DNA of 64,000 nt from an uncultured Collinsella sp. (GCA_958415625.1 CATYZI010000007.1:1-64000), one strand, 5' to 3'; numbered from the stretch's first letter, positions 25,511 to 34,771 are shown. Notes: a model not told the origin generated them from the letters alone. Made by a program: numbers and translations.

Positions 25511-26941
25511 TCAGGTGGTTGTCGGGACATAGGGATAGTATTCAAAGCGCAGTGTCATAAGCCGCTGCGGGGATTCAATAGCCGCGGCGATGATATTGGC
25601 ATCGCGGGCACGATCAAACCCTTCGAGTTCGATCTGATACGAGACGTCTTGCATAATGTCCAGACGTCGCCAGGCTAGGAGTGTGTCACCATCGAATTCC
25701 AAGGTCTTGCCTCCGTCTGGAGCAACGGCGTATAGACGCAGCTTGGCGGTGGTTGCAGGGTCGACAACCGTGACCTTTTTAATTTCGTTTCGAGTATTCT
25801 TGGCGCCCAACAAGGTGAGCAGTGTTGGGGCCACGACCTCGCCCGATGGCAAAAAGACGACTTCGATGGATTCGGGAAATGCGATGATAGCCGACTTGCG
25901 GACGGGCTGATTGGCGGCGGCAACTTCGATGTTCGCAGCGTCGATGACCTCTGTGTGGTCGAGCGCGGCAAGCACGCAGCAGTTACCTTCATCGATCTCT
26001 TGAGGATCAGCAAGCCCCAGACTGTCTGCGAGCTCGGGATCGTTTGAATCGGTAGCGGGCCCATTCGGTGCTTCGAAAGAAGCTGGGACGCTGTTTGTCG
26101 GCGACGGCGTGTCGCCCGCACCTGCTTCTTTGTCCGCGCTCTCTTCTTGTATGGTTGCGTTGATGGGTTCGTCGTTTGAGGGGAGCGTCTTGGCGTCAAG
26201 CGCGGAAGGAAGAATTCCGATGGCTCCGGATCCGTTCCACTCCATTTCGAGAAGCGCCGGGTCGGCAAGAATGCGTTGCCTGCTTTGCGCGTGGGCATCG
26301 ATTCCAATAGGGCCTGCCTCTATCCCTCGTGTAAGGCTGAGTGATCCGGCTGGCTTCTCGAAATGAGCGTCTGTGTCTTTGGTGCTGACGGCGTAGAACA
26401 GCAGGGACGCTTCTCCCGCCGCGATGGCATCGGTACCGGCTTTGGTCAGCCGCAACGATGCCGTGAATGAGAGGGTGGGCTGCGCATCATCTGCATTCGC
26501 GGCGGCGCAGCCCAGACATATACCGCCTCCTTTCTCAAAAAACGTACCGTCGAAGGCGACCTTCGCTCCGTTCGCCGAGTCATCGACCGAAGCGATGTCG
26601 ATGCGCAGCTCTAAATTGCATGGATCGCCATCCGCATCGAGCACAACCGAGCGCCACGTGCAGACGGCGCACCCCGCCTGGGAGCCGTTTGCCTTGTTCG
26701 AACGCTTGATATCCACGACTATCGAGCCGTCCGTATTACGACGAAGGCATCCCGAGGTTGAGATTGCGGCTTGTGCGATCGAAAAACGCTTACACGCAAT
26801 GGCACTCGACGGATTTGGTGCGGAGCTTAGAGCTGCTGGTAAGGAGTCTGCCATGACGGGAGTCGCCCAAGCGGCGACGGGCGTTCCGGTTGCGAGCGCG
26901 CCGCAGAGTGCGACGACGGGCAAAAGGTTCTTTGATGCCAT
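25511..26941 (-). CDS. Secreted protein of unknown function, last gene of the surface operon
   Basis: This 476-residue protein starts with a signal-peptide-like segment (about 1-30, MASKNLLPVVALCGAL... ending near AWA). The exported part contains several Cys (CAVC, CLGC, NCC), an acidic Pro/Ser/Thr/Ala-rich linker (about 275-325) and a C-terminal domain with V/T-rich strands. No cell-wall anchor is visible. It looks like the largest cargo of the surface-protein operon. No family is recognised. Confidence 0.7.
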   Translation of the reverse strand: MASKNLLPVVALCGALATGTPVAAWATPVMADSLPAALSSAPNPSSAIACKRFSIAQAAISTSGCLRRNTDGSIVVDIKRSNKANGSQAGCAVCTWRSVVLDADGDPCNLELRIDIASVDDSANGAKVAFDGTFFEKGGGICLGCAAANADDAQPTLSFTASLRLTKAGTDAIAAGEASLLFYAVSTKDTDAHFEKPAGSLSLTRGIEAGPIGIDAHAQSRQRILADPALLEMEWNGSGAIGILPSALDAKTLPSNDEPINATIQEESADKEAGAGDTPSPTNSVPASFEAPNGPATDSNDPELADSLGLADPQEIDEGNCCVLAALDHTEVIDAANIEVAAANQPVRKSAIIAFPESIEVVFLPSGEVVAPTLLTLLGAKNTRNEIKKVTVVDPATTAKLRLYAVAPDGGKTLEFDGDTLLAWRRLDIMQDVSYQIELEGFDRARDANIIAAAIESPQRLMTLRFEYYPYVPTTT

Positions 26942-26959
26942 GGGGTCTCCTTAGCTAAT

Positions 26960-27241
26960 TTAGTGCGGCCTGTCCGTGTTTTGTTTCTGGCTGCGTTTGA
27001 TGTGCAGACCGAGGCCGGCGGTCCCCGCGCCTGCTGCTGTGGCGCCTGCTGCCAAGAGCCATCGTCTGTCGCCTGTCTGCGCCAACGGTTCCTCGCGGTC
27101 GCCGCGGTCGAGCTCCGAGAGGTCGACCGTCACTTGCGTGGCGGCCTGCGCCTGTTCTTGCTGGGCAAAGGCCATGGCTGGCCCAAACGCTAGGATGCTG
27201 ACGGCGGCGGCCAGGGCGACAGCCTTATGCCGTGTGCGCAC
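26960..27241 (-). CDS. Small sortase-type surface protein with LAQTG signal
   Basis: This 93-residue protein has a signal peptide (about 5-26), a short exported region (about 27-50) and the sequence LAQTGD at 53-58. An Ala/Gly-rich transmembrane segment (about 61-81) and a basic tail (KRSQK) follow. This is the layout of a sortase substrate; LAQTG replaces the usual LPxTG. The GTG at 27241 overlaps the end of the upstream gene by 17 bases. No sortase gene is in the window. Confidence 0.7.
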   Translation of the reverse strand: MRTRHKAVALAAAVSILAFGPAMAFAQQEQAQAATQVTVDLSELDRGDREEPLAQTGDRRWLLAAGATAAGAGTAGLGLHIKRSQKQNTDRPH

Positions 27242-27824
27242 CGGGCTCGACCGTCCAGGTGATCGTTGCAACCTGATCGCCTTCGCCGGTTACGCGGAAG
27301 ATGTCGCGCGTGACGCGGGCGACGTTTCCGCTTGTCTTGAGCTTAATTTTGTCCTTGCCGCCGGCAATGCCCTGGTAGCCCATGTCGAAGGCTGCATTCT
27401 TGGAAAGATCGAGGCCCGTCCCCTGCATTGCGGCGCTGGCGTTCTGGAGCGCGCCGTCGGGGCCAACCTTAAAGTCGATGGAGTTCTGTGCGGTTCCGGC
27501 TTTGGCGTCGGCAGCAATGGTCCAGGTGTTCATGGCGTCGATCTTCATGTTGGTGACATGGATGCCGTAGGCCGAATGATTGTCGATGGTGGTCGCGTCT
27601 TCTGAGGGGCCCTGAAGCGTGCCGTCGGCCTTGGCGACGAAGGGAATAACCGTCGGAACTTTGAACTCAACGTTGTCGATCTCGGTCCTGACCATTACTT
27701 TCGTGGTTCCAACGCGCCCGGCTGCCATAGCTGGCGTCGGGGCGGCGCCCATTGCGAGCGCGAGCGCGAGCCCTGCGCCCACGACGAGCGCTCTGGCTCC
27801 GTTCATGTTCCTGGTGATGTCCAT
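27225..27824 (-). CDS. Secreted surface protein (WxL-like or beta-rich), unknown function
   Basis: This 199-residue protein has a signal peptide (about 7-34, ending PAMA). The exported domain has alternating V/T/I strands, starting VEFKVPTVIPFVAKADG and including IDNHSAYGIHVTNMK and ITWTVEPG. The pattern is like WxL-type and similar small surface domains of gut Gram-positives. It carries no anchor and may be assembled with the LAQTG protein encoded next. The start follows AAAGGAACGACC. Confidence 0.7.
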   Translation of the reverse strand: MDITRNMNGARALVVGAGLALALAMGAAPTPAMAAGRVGTTKVMVRTEIDNVEFKVPTVIPFVAKADGTLQGPSEDATTIDNHSAYGIHVTNMKIDAMNTWTIAADAKAGTAQNSIDFKVGPDGALQNASAAMQGTGLDLSKNAAFDMGYQGIAGGKDKIKLKTSGNVARVTRDIFRVTGEGDQVATITWTVEPGAHTA

Positions 27825-27914
27825 GGTCGTTCCTTTCTATTCGCCGCGGGCCGTCCCCGCGATGATTGGACGAATGCTGGTGAATTGCGTGCGGTGCCGC
27901 GTCGGCCGGAAAAG

Positions 27915-28424
27915 CTAGTTCTCGGCTTGCTCAACCCGCACCTTGACACGTGTCGGATTGCCGTGGCTGTCGAGGGTCTTGGCATCGAGTGCCTGGATCT
28001 CGATGTACGCCTCGCCTTCTTTGATGTCGCCGGCGGGGCACGTTTCGATTGTCTTGCCGGTCTCGACCACACCGGATTCGTACATGGTCTCGTCGTTTTG
28101 GATGACGCGGAATCGCTGGGGAAATTTATTGTCTTGGACGTTTTGCACGTTGACGCGCAGCTTGCCGTCCTCCTGCAGCTGAGCGACCGGTGCGACCGAA
28201 ATCGTCATCATGTTGTCGCGGACGATGGCGTCGAGCTCATCTTGGATTTCCTGACGCGTTTTGCCCTCGGCCGTCGTAACCGAAGCGCCCGCCTCGGGTA
28301 CGGGCTGCGACTGCCAAGCGTATAGTCCTACGGCGACAAGGGCACAGACGATGGCCAAACAGGCAAGGATGAGCTTCTTGTGACGACCCAGGCCTGCAAA
28401 GTGGGGTGGCTTCTTCGCGCTCAT
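27915..28424 (-). CDS. Single-pass membrane/exported protein
   Basis: This 169-residue protein has a basic N-terminus, one hydrophobic segment (about 18-37) and an extracytoplasmic region with strand-rich C-terminal sequence (FRVIQNDETMYESG). The ATG at 28424 overlaps the stop of the 98-residue gene upstream (ATGA), so the two are coupled. I do not recognise the family. It probably belongs to the surface operon. Confidence 0.72.
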   Translation of the reverse strand: MSAKKPPHFAGLGRHKKLILACLAIVCALVAVGLYAWQSQPVPEAGASVTTAEGKTRQEIQDELDAIVRDNMMTISVAPVAQLQEDGKLRVNVQNVQDNKFPQRFRVIQNDETMYESGVVETGKTIETCPAGDIKEGEAYIEIQALDAKTLDSHGNPTRVKVRVEQAEN

Positions 28425-28717
28425 GCGGCATCCTTGGCGGTATAGATGCGCGCAAAGGTGGACGGGTTCGCTCCAAAGAGCATGTGAAGCATCAGGCGGC
28501 GTGAGTAGACAAGCTCGTCGAAGTCGGGAGGGAGCTCGATGTCGTGGATATGCGCGATGCGGTGGGCGAGCGCCGAGAACGACTCGGGGTCGCAGATCAC
28601 ATCGGTGGTAACGTGGTAGACCGTCGTATCGGGGAATGCCTCTTCGTCGAAAGGCAGGAGATGGGGATCGTCGTCGACTTCGATGACGATGCCGTACTGG
28701 GGCCAGTAATATGCCAT
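28421..28717 (-). CDS. Hypothetical cytoplasmic protein, first gene of the surface operon
   Basis: This 98-residue protein has no signal sequence or transmembrane helix. It opens MAYYWPQYGIVIEVDDDPH and ends with a helical part (LHMLFGANPSTFARIY). GGGAGG lies at an ideal distance before the ATG, and the stop overlaps the start of the next gene. No family is recognised. Confidence 0.7.
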   Translation of the reverse strand: MAYYWPQYGIVIEVDDDPHLLPFDEEAFPDTTVYHVTTDVICDPESFSALAHRIAHIHDIELPPDFDELVYSRRLMLHMLFGANPSTFARIYTAKDAA

Positions 28718-29063
28718 GGGAACCTCCCTGCTTCTGGGGCCAAAACTTCTGTCGGTTTTGGCTGTCGATGCCGACGGTATCAGCCACTACTTGACCAATT
28801 GCTGACCAAATGCTTGACGGATTGGTGTCTCCGCAGGTAAAAGGCGGCAAAAAATACTCCAACTTTTTTCAAGCGACAATCGCGCGGTCGGCGACGGCGG
28901 GGCCATATGTGTCAAAAGCATCGTCTGCCGAGGAAATCAAGCCGCTCGCCGAATTGCACGAACGTAAAAATCGCCAATTATGGAGACGGTCTCGAACACG
29001 TCGACGAAACGATGCGGTAACATCTCCCTGCAAACACTGTAGTTAGCTAAAGGGGGAGTTCGC
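28718..29063. promoter_or_regulatory. Divergent intergenic region with hairpin and phased repeats
   Basis: This gap should hold promoters for the surface operon (minus) and lactate dehydrogenase operon (plus). A perfect 8-bp hairpin lies at 28739-28746 with 28755-28762, in the minus-strand leader. A TGAC motif recurs three times at 11-12 bp spacing in 28790-28820 (TTGACCAA, CTGACCAA, TTGACGG), as in a phased regulator site. A poly-T stretch at 28861-28869 also stands out. Confidence 0.45.
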
Positions 29064-30665
29064 GTGTCTGCAACCATCAAACCCTTCACCGACGAGTTCG
29101 AAGAGTATGGTCGCGATGAGTCTCGCGCATCGGGCGAGGCCTCGAGCATCTCGTTTCCGACAACGGAAGACGAGGTCCGTGCCATTTTGGAAAAGCTCCA
29201 TGCCGAGCGTGTCCCGGTAACGGTTCAGGGCGCCCGAACCGGCCTTGCCGCCGGTGCCGTGCCCCACGGCGGGCATATCCTCAATACTTCCCGTATGAAT
29301 CGCTACTTGGGCCTTCGCCGCGATGAACAAGGCCAATTTCTGCTGCGCGTGGAGCCGGGCGTTGTGCTCTCGGAGCTGCGCAAGCAGCTGAGCAAGAAGG
29401 TGCTGCCGACTGCTGGTTGGGACCAGGCATCGCTTGAGGCCTACGAGGAGTTCCAAGAGGCCCCCGAGCAGTTCTTTCCCACCGATCCCACCGAGGCATC
29501 TGCCTGTCTGGGCGGCATGGCGGCATGTAACGCCTCTGGTGCCCGCAGCTACGCCTACGGTCCCATGCGCCCACATATCACGGGACTCCACGTCGCGCTG
29601 GCTGATGGCGATTTGCTTGAGCTTCAGCGCGGCGAGGCTTTTGCCCAGGGCCGCCACCTGTCGCTCGTGACGGCAGTGGGCCGTACGCTCGAGCTCGATC
29701 TTCCCGGCTATACCATGCCCAAGACAAAAAATGCCTCAGGCTATTTCGTTGCGGACGAAATGGACGCCATCGACCTCTTTATCGGTGCTTGCGGCACGCT
29801 CGGCGTTATCACCGAGCTCGAGATTGCCCTGCAGGCGGCGCCTGCGGTCGTTTGGGGTGTGAGCTGCTTTTTCAATAGCGAAGACAAGGCCGTGTCCTTT
29901 ACCGATTCCATGCGTCCCGTCCTGTCCCATGCGGCTGCCATCGAGTACTTCGACGCTGGCGCCCTGGATATTCTACGTCGCCAGCGCGAGCAGTCGACGG
30001 CGTTTGCCTCGCTGCCGGCGCTTGACAAAGAGGCCAAGGTCTGTGTCTACGTGGAGCTCGACTGCGATGACGAGGCCCAGGCGACCGAGGAACTGTACCA
30101 CCTGGGATGGGTTCTCGAGTTTGCGGGTGGCCGCGACGATGCGACATGGGTCGCGCGCACCGAGGTTGATCGCGAGTGCCAGCGGTTCTTCCGCCATGCG
30201 GTCCCCGAGAGCGTCAACATGCTTATCGATGAGCGTCGCCGCACGGATCCCACCATCACCAAACTGGGTTCGGACATGTCGGTGCCCAATGCACGCCTTG
30301 CCGATGTCGTGGCCCTCTATCGCCGCACACTGGCCGAAAGCGGGCTTGAATCTGCTGCCTGGGGGCACATCGGTAACAACCATCTGCATGTGAACACCCT
30401 GCCGCGCGATGCGCAGGACTACCGTCGCGGTGGCGAGCTGTTTGCCCAGTGGGCTGCGGAGGTAACGGCTATGGGCGGTGCCGTTTCTGCCGAGCACGGC
30501 GTCGGCAAGATCAAGGCGGGCTTCTTAGAGACGATGTACGGTCACGAGGCCATGGTCGAGTCGGCGCGGCTCAAGCTCCAGCTCGATCCCGACGGGCAGC
30601 TGGGTCGCGGCAACCTGTTTTCGGAGAAGCTCTTGGATGAGCTCGTCCAGAAAGGGGGCGCGTGA
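29064..30665 (+). CDS. FAD-binding D-lactate/2-hydroxyacid dehydrogenase (GlcD-like)
   Basis: This 533-residue flavoprotein belongs to the FAD-linked oxidase C family. The FAD-binding motifs are VQGARTGLAAGAVP near 54-67 and GGMAACNASGARSYAYG near 150, with a C-terminal HIGNNHLHVN and SAEHGVGKIK. The GTG start follows AAAGGGGGAG. It sits directly before EtfB and a ferredoxin-fused EtfA. This is the arrangement of the electron-confurcating lactate dehydrogenase complex (Ldh/EtfAB, LctBCD). It would oxidise D-lactate or a similar 2-hydroxyacid. Confidence 0.85.
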   Translation: MSATIKPFTDEFEEYGRDESRASGEASSISFPTTEDEVRAILEKLHAERVPVTVQGARTGLAAGAVPHGGHILNTSRMNRYLGLRRDEQGQFLLRVEPGVVLSELRKQLSKKVLPTAGWDQASLEAYEEFQEAPEQFFPTDPTEASACLGGMAACNASGARSYAYGPMRPHITGLHVALADGDLLELQRGEAFAQGRHLSLVTAVGRTLELDLPGYTMPKTKNASGYFVADEMDAIDLFIGACGTLGVITELEIALQAAPAVVWGVSCFFNSEDKAVSFTDSMRPVLSHAAAIEYFDAGALDILRRQREQSTAFASLPALDKEAKVCVYVELDCDDEAQATEELYHLGWVLEFAGGRDDATWVARTEVDRECQRFFRHAVPESVNMLIDERRRTDPTITKLGSDMSVPNARLADVVALYRRTLAESGLESAAWGHIGNNHLHVNTLPRDAQDYRRGGELFAQWAAEVTAMGGAVSAEHGVGKIKAGFLETMYGHEAMVESARLKLQLDPDGQLGRGNLFSEKLLDELVQKGGA

Positions 30666-30667
30666 AG

Positions 30668-31483
30668 ATGAGCGATTTCCATATGGTGGTGTGCGTCAAG
30701 GCCGTGCCGGGCAGCACCGAGGTCAAGATGGACCCCAAGACCAATACCATCGTGCGCGATGGCAAGCAGGCGGTCATTAATCCCTTTGATGCGAGCGCTT
30801 TGGAATGCGCGCTGGCGCTGAAGGACGACTTTATCGGCTTTGGCATGGATGTGCGCGTGACGGTGGTGTCGATGGGCATCCCCGCGACCGAGTCGCTGCT
30901 GCGCGACTGCATCGCCCGAGGCGCCGACGACGCGCTGCTGCTGACCGATCGCGCCTTTGCAGGTGCCGATACCCTGGCGACCACCTATGCTCTCAAATGC
31001 GGCATCGAGGCGCTCGACGAGGACTTCGACCTGCTCATCTGCGGCAAGATGGCGGTGGATGGCGATACGGCCCAGATTGGTCCCGAGCTTGCCGGTGCCT
31101 TTGAGATTCCCTGCGTGACCGACGTGAGTTGCGTGCAGAGCGCGGGCTTTACGACCTGTGGCTCGCTGGCGCTCATTCACGGATGCGATGCCGGCGAGGA
31201 GACGGTGTATCTTGAGATGCCGTGCGCGATGACGACTGCCAAGGAGATTGGCCAGTTGCGTATGCCGAGTATTGCCGGTATTCGCGCGGCGGAGGAGGCG
31301 GACGTGCGCGTGGTCAGTGCCGCCGACGTGAACGCCGACCCCGCGCGTTGCGGTCTTGCCGGGTCGCCGACACAGGTCGTGCGCTCGTTTGTGCCCGACC
31401 GTGACCAAACGTGCGAGGCCGTTGAGGGAACGGCGTCCGAGCAGGCGGTAAAACTTGCCAAGATTATCGAGGGGATGGCATAG
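30668..31483 (+). CDS. etfB: Electron transfer flavoprotein beta subunit
   Basis: This protein of about 271 residues is EtfB. Typical stretches are VVCVKAVPGSTEVK at the start, FDASALECALALKD, LICGKMAVDGDTAQIGPELA and MPCAMTTAKEIGQLRMPS. Together with EtfA it holds FAD and passes electrons to or from the dehydrogenase. The ATG at 30668 follows a GGGGG site by about eight bases; a GTG at 30662 is an alternative. Its stop is adjacent to the EtfA start. Confidence 0.9.
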   Translation: MSDFHMVVCVKAVPGSTEVKMDPKTNTIVRDGKQAVINPFDASALECALALKDDFIGFGMDVRVTVVSMGIPATESLLRDCIARGADDALLLTDRAFAGADTLATTYALKCGIEALDEDFDLLICGKMAVDGDTAQIGPELAGAFEIPCVTDVSCVQSAGFTTCGSLALIHGCDAGEETVYLEMPCAMTTAKEIGQLRMPSIAGIRAAEEADVRVVSAADVNADPARCGLAGSPTQVVRSFVPDRDQTCEAVEGTASEQAVKLAKIIEGMA

Positions 31484-32689
31484 ATGAGCGGACTGATTAT
31501 CGATAGCGAAGCCTGTGTCGGCTGCGGTCGCTGCGTTCGCGCCTGTGCCTCGGGCGGCATCGTAGTGGAAGGCGAACGACCCAGCCGATGCGCCCGCGTA
31601 ACCGACGGCTGCATCCTATGCGGTGGGTGCGTCGACGCCTGCCCTGTCAACGCTATCTCGATCGAGCGTGACGAGACCGCCGGCGCGGTTGACCTCGATG
31701 CGTATCGAGACATTTGGGTATTCGTGCAGACCGACGAGCACGATACGGTGACTCCCGTTGCCTATGAGCTTATGGGCAAGGGCCGCGAGCTTGCCGATGC
31801 TCGTGGCTGCCGTCTGGTGGCACTGGCCGGCATGGGCCCCGAGGGTTCTCTCGGTGACCTGGAGCATCTGGTTTGCGCGGGCGCCGACGAAGTCCTGGCC
31901 TGTCGCGACGAGCGCCTGCGCCAAAACGATGCGGAGGTCTACGCCAGCTTGATCTGCGATTTGGTAGCCGAACGCAAACCCGAGGCCATCCTATACGGTG
32001 CGACCGCTTTTGGCCGCGAACTGGCACCCGGCGTTGCCGTGCGTTTGCAGACGGGCCTTACGGCTGACTGCACCGTACTTTCGATGGATACGGAGACGGG
32101 ACTGCTGCAACAGACGCGTCCGGCGTTTGGCGGCAACCTGATGGCCACCATTGTCTGCCCCAATCATCGTCCCCAGATGGCAACGGTGCGCCCCGGTATC
32201 TTTAAGGCTCCCGACTTCGACTACGGCCGTTCCGGCACGATCACCCAGGTGATGCTTGCGGAAGACGCCAGGGCTCGTGTCGAGATTTCGATTCCCGCCG
32301 AGGAGTGGGGGCAGCAGGCTTCGATCGCCGATGCCGAGCGCCTGGTCGTGGTGGGTCGCGGCATTGGTTCCAAGAAAAACCTGCCACTGATGCGAAGGCT
32401 TGCCGAGGCCCTGGGAGCCGAGCTTGGTTGCACGCGACCTGTCGTGGAGGCCGGCTGGTTGGAGTATCGCCATCAGATTGGCCAGACCGGCGTATCGGTT
32501 TCGCCCAAGCTTCTCGTGAGTATCGGTGTTTCGGGCGCCATCCAGCATCTTGCCGGCATCGGTGGGGCGGAGTGCATTATCGCCATCAACGAGGACCCGG
32601 ATGCCCCCATTTTTGGTGCTGCCCAGTACGAGGTTGTTGGGGATGCCGTCGAGGTCGTCGAGGAGCTGCTGGCCCAGCTTGAGCGCTAG
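31484..32689 (+). CDS. etfA: Electron transfer flavoprotein alpha subunit with N-terminal 2[4Fe-4S] ferredoxin domain
   Basis: This 401-residue EtfA carries a fused ferredoxin. The cluster ligands are C11-x2-C14-x2-C17-x3-C21 and C43-x2-C46-x2-C49-x3-C53. The EtfA body follows, with the FAD signatures LVVVGRGIGSKKN and SIGVSGAIQHLAGI ending in AINEDPDAPIF. Fusion with a ferredoxin is typical of electron-bifurcating EtfA proteins in anaerobes such as lactate-using acetogens. The 3' end overlaps the convergent HD gene by four bases. Confidence 0.93.
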   Translation: MSGLIIDSEACVGCGRCVRACASGGIVVEGERPSRCARVTDGCILCGGCVDACPVNAISIERDETAGAVDLDAYRDIWVFVQTDEHDTVTPVAYELMGKGRELADARGCRLVALAGMGPEGSLGDLEHLVCAGADEVLACRDERLRQNDAEVYASLICDLVAERKPEAILYGATAFGRELAPGVAVRLQTGLTADCTVLSMDTETGLLQQTRPAFGGNLMATIVCPNHRPQMATVRPGIFKAPDFDYGRSGTITQVMLAEDARARVEISIPAEEWGQQASIADAERLVVVGRGIGSKKNLPLMRRLAEALGAELGCTRPVVEAGWLEYRHQIGQTGVSVSPKLLVSIGVSGAIQHLAGIGGAECIIAINEDPDAPIFGAAQYEVVGDAVEVVEELLAQLER

Positions 32690-33498
32690 GCGCGCGCCAG
32701 CCAGTCGCGCATCTCGTCCTTTAGGCGGCTCCAGGTTGCCTGCGTGGCGGGGTCGGTAAAGGGCCGCGTGATGCCAAAGGGCGCGTCGAGCAGGCGGTGG
32801 ATATCGCCCTGTTCGCGCGCCAGCGCGCGGCTTGCTGGATAGACGAGCTCAAACATAAAGCAGATGAGTCCCACCAAGAAGTCGGCGGGCTCGTTGCGTT
32901 CATCGCGTGCGACGCAGCGGTGCTCGTCAAAGGCGGCAAGTGTCGGCGACGAGAAACGGCTGCCGAGAAACGTCTTCTCGTCCACCTTGAGGATGGTGTC
33001 GACGGTGCTGTCGGCGATGGTGCGCATAATGTCGATCTTGTCACCATCGCGCACGATATCGCAGAAGCTTCGCGTGCGCACGTCGAGCTGCGCGGGTAGA
33101 CGGAAATCGCTGTGATAGGCAATGCTCGCTCGGATGAGCTCATCTTCTGCCGGGTCATCGATAAAGTCGCGGATGCTCGTTACGGCGGGTGCATCGGCGG
33201 GATTCTCGCCAAAGAGGACCTCGATGCCCAGCGCCGCATGGCTCATGCTCTCGGCGTCCTTAAAGGTGTCCCAGCGTCTCAGCTGCTCAAAGCGGCCCAT
33301 ATCGTGTAGCAGGCCGCAAAGCCATGCCAGGTCAATATCTTCTGACGACCAGCCCTGCTCGCGCGCTACGGCATCGCATGCCTCGGCCACGTGGTACGTA
33401 TGCTCGATTTTGAGCGCGATGCGTGGGTTGGTGGCATCGTAGGCATCGGTGTAGCTTTTGAAGGCCGCGCGCGCCCGGTCTCGATCGATAGCTGTCAT
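32686..33498 (-). CDS. HD-domain phosphohydrolase
   Basis: This 270-residue protein has the HD signature: an H in IEHTYHVAE (33-36), HD at 65-66 in CGLLHDMGR, a later H in AYHSDF and D in DGDKID. Such enzymes hydrolyse nucleotides or phosphodiesters with divalent metals. The substrate is unknown. It is convergent with the etf genes, overlapping EtfA by four bases at the stops. Confidence 0.85.
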   Translation of the reverse strand: MTAIDRDRARAAFKSYTDAYDATNPRIALKIEHTYHVAEACDAVAREQGWSSEDIDLAWLCGLLHDMGRFEQLRRWDTFKDAESMSHAALGIEVLFGENPADAPAVTSIRDFIDDPAEDELIRASIAYHSDFRLPAQLDVRTRSFCDIVRDGDKIDIMRTIADSTVDTILKVDEKTFLGSRFSSPTLAAFDEHRCVARDERNEPADFLVGLICFMFELVYPASRALAREQGDIHRLLDAPFGITRPFTDPATQATWSRLKDEMRDWLARA

Positions 33499-33624
33499 AA
33501 TGACTTCCTAAAAAGTTGTGTCTTTCGATCCGGTGGCAATTGTAGGTGAACTCGGTTGCTGCCGGATGATGATTCTGCCGTGTCGCTACATGCGGCTCGG
33601 AGACCTTGTCAGGATGAGAAACGT

Positions 33625-34317
33625 ATGGTGCTCAAAATCGTTAGAACCGTCTGGCCGGTGATGCTTACCTATGTTGCAATAGGCGCGCCGTGCGGAATGA
33701 TCATGGGGCAGACGGGAATGGAGCCCTGGATGGTCTTTGTTCTAAGCAGTACGTTTGTGACGGGCAGCGGCCAGTTTATGATCTGCAACCTGTGGCTGGC
33801 GGGTGTGCCTGCAGCATCGATCGTCGCGAGCGTTGCCGCCATCTCCTCGCGTTTTGCGCTTTACTCGGCATCGATCGCACCGCATCTGAGGGGTGCCTCG
33901 AAGCGTCAGACGCTGGCTGTTGCCGCGACACTTACCGAGGAGGCATATGGCATCTCGCTTGCCAAGTTGGTTGAAGGGGAGGATTGGGGCCCGCGCGAGT
34001 CCTTTGTGCTCAACGTGATCCTCATCGCAACATGGGGCGTTTCGTGTACGATGGGCGCCATCGTCGGCGCCGTTGTCGATGTTCCCACCGCCATTGCAGC
34101 CTTTGTCTGCACCTCGCTCTTTATCTGCCTGCTCTTTTCGCAGCGGCTGTCGCGCGGTAACGTTGTCGCGGCGGTTTCGGGCGCGGTGTCCGTCGCCGTA
34201 TGCAAGTTCTTGGGCCTCGCGAATATTGCCGTGCCGGCAAGCGTCGTGGTCGGCATTGCCATTGCGCTGGCGTGCGATGCTGTATTTGACGGAAGAGGTG
34301 CCCGCGATGCCCGCTAA
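33625..34317 (+). CDS. azlC: AzlC-family branched-chain amino acid exporter subunit
   Basis: This 230-residue membrane protein is AzlC, the larger subunit of a two-part branched-chain amino acid exporter. It has several helices and the family patterns SGQFM, AISSRFALYS and TLTEEAYG. The ATG at 33625 follows AGGATGAG. The stop overlaps the AzlD start by 11 bases, so both subunits are coupled. Confidence 0.9.
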   Translation: MVLKIVRTVWPVMLTYVAIGAPCGMIMGQTGMEPWMVFVLSSTFVTGSGQFMICNLWLAGVPAASIVASVAAISSRFALYSASIAPHLRGASKRQTLAVAATLTEEAYGISLAKLVEGEDWGPRESFVLNVILIATWGVSCTMGAIVGAVVDVPTAIAAFVCTSLFICLLFSQRLSRGNVVAAVSGAVSVAVCKFLGLANIAVPASVVVGIAIALACDAVFDGRGARDAR

Positions 34318-34630
34318 CGAGTTCTTGGTTCTGTGGCTGTCGTCGTGGGCTGCTATCGCGTTCTTTCGCATCGCGCCGGCGTTCGCCTTGCGCGGGCGGA
34401 CCCTGTCGCCCCGCATTACCGAGGCCCTGGGCTATATCCCGCCCGCTGCCTTTGCCGCGCTGGTCGCCAACGACTTGGTGAACCCCGGCGCGTTCGACGC
34501 GGGACTCTGGCCTGCCTTGGTTCCCTGGATTGCGGCCACCGGCGTCGTGGCGGTGGCAATCAAGACAAAGTCGATGTTGTGGTGCTGCGTTTCGGGCATC
34601 GTGTTCTATATCGTTTTGAGCCTCGTATAG
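34307..34630 (+). CDS. azlD: AzlD-family small exporter subunit
   Basis: This 107-residue protein has four helices and the AzlD patterns FFRIAPAFALRGR and EALGYIPPAAFAAL. It starts inside the end of azlC and follows a GAAGAGG site. It is the usual partner of AzlC. Confidence 0.9.
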   Translation: MPANEFLVLWLSSWAAIAFFRIAPAFALRGRTLSPRITEALGYIPPAAFAALVANDLVNPGAFDAGLWPALVPWIAATGVVAVAIKTKSMLWCCVSGIVFYIVLSLV

Positions 34631-34771
34631 GAGCAGGACGCGTTATCGTCCCGGCCTAACGAATCGAATTTCTCACCGAGGCGGTCTGCTTCTTCTGGTA
34701 CCATGGTCAAACTTTACTGTAGCAAAGCGTGACGTGGGCTTTTGTTCTGCGTCAGCGGAAATGGGGGTTTC

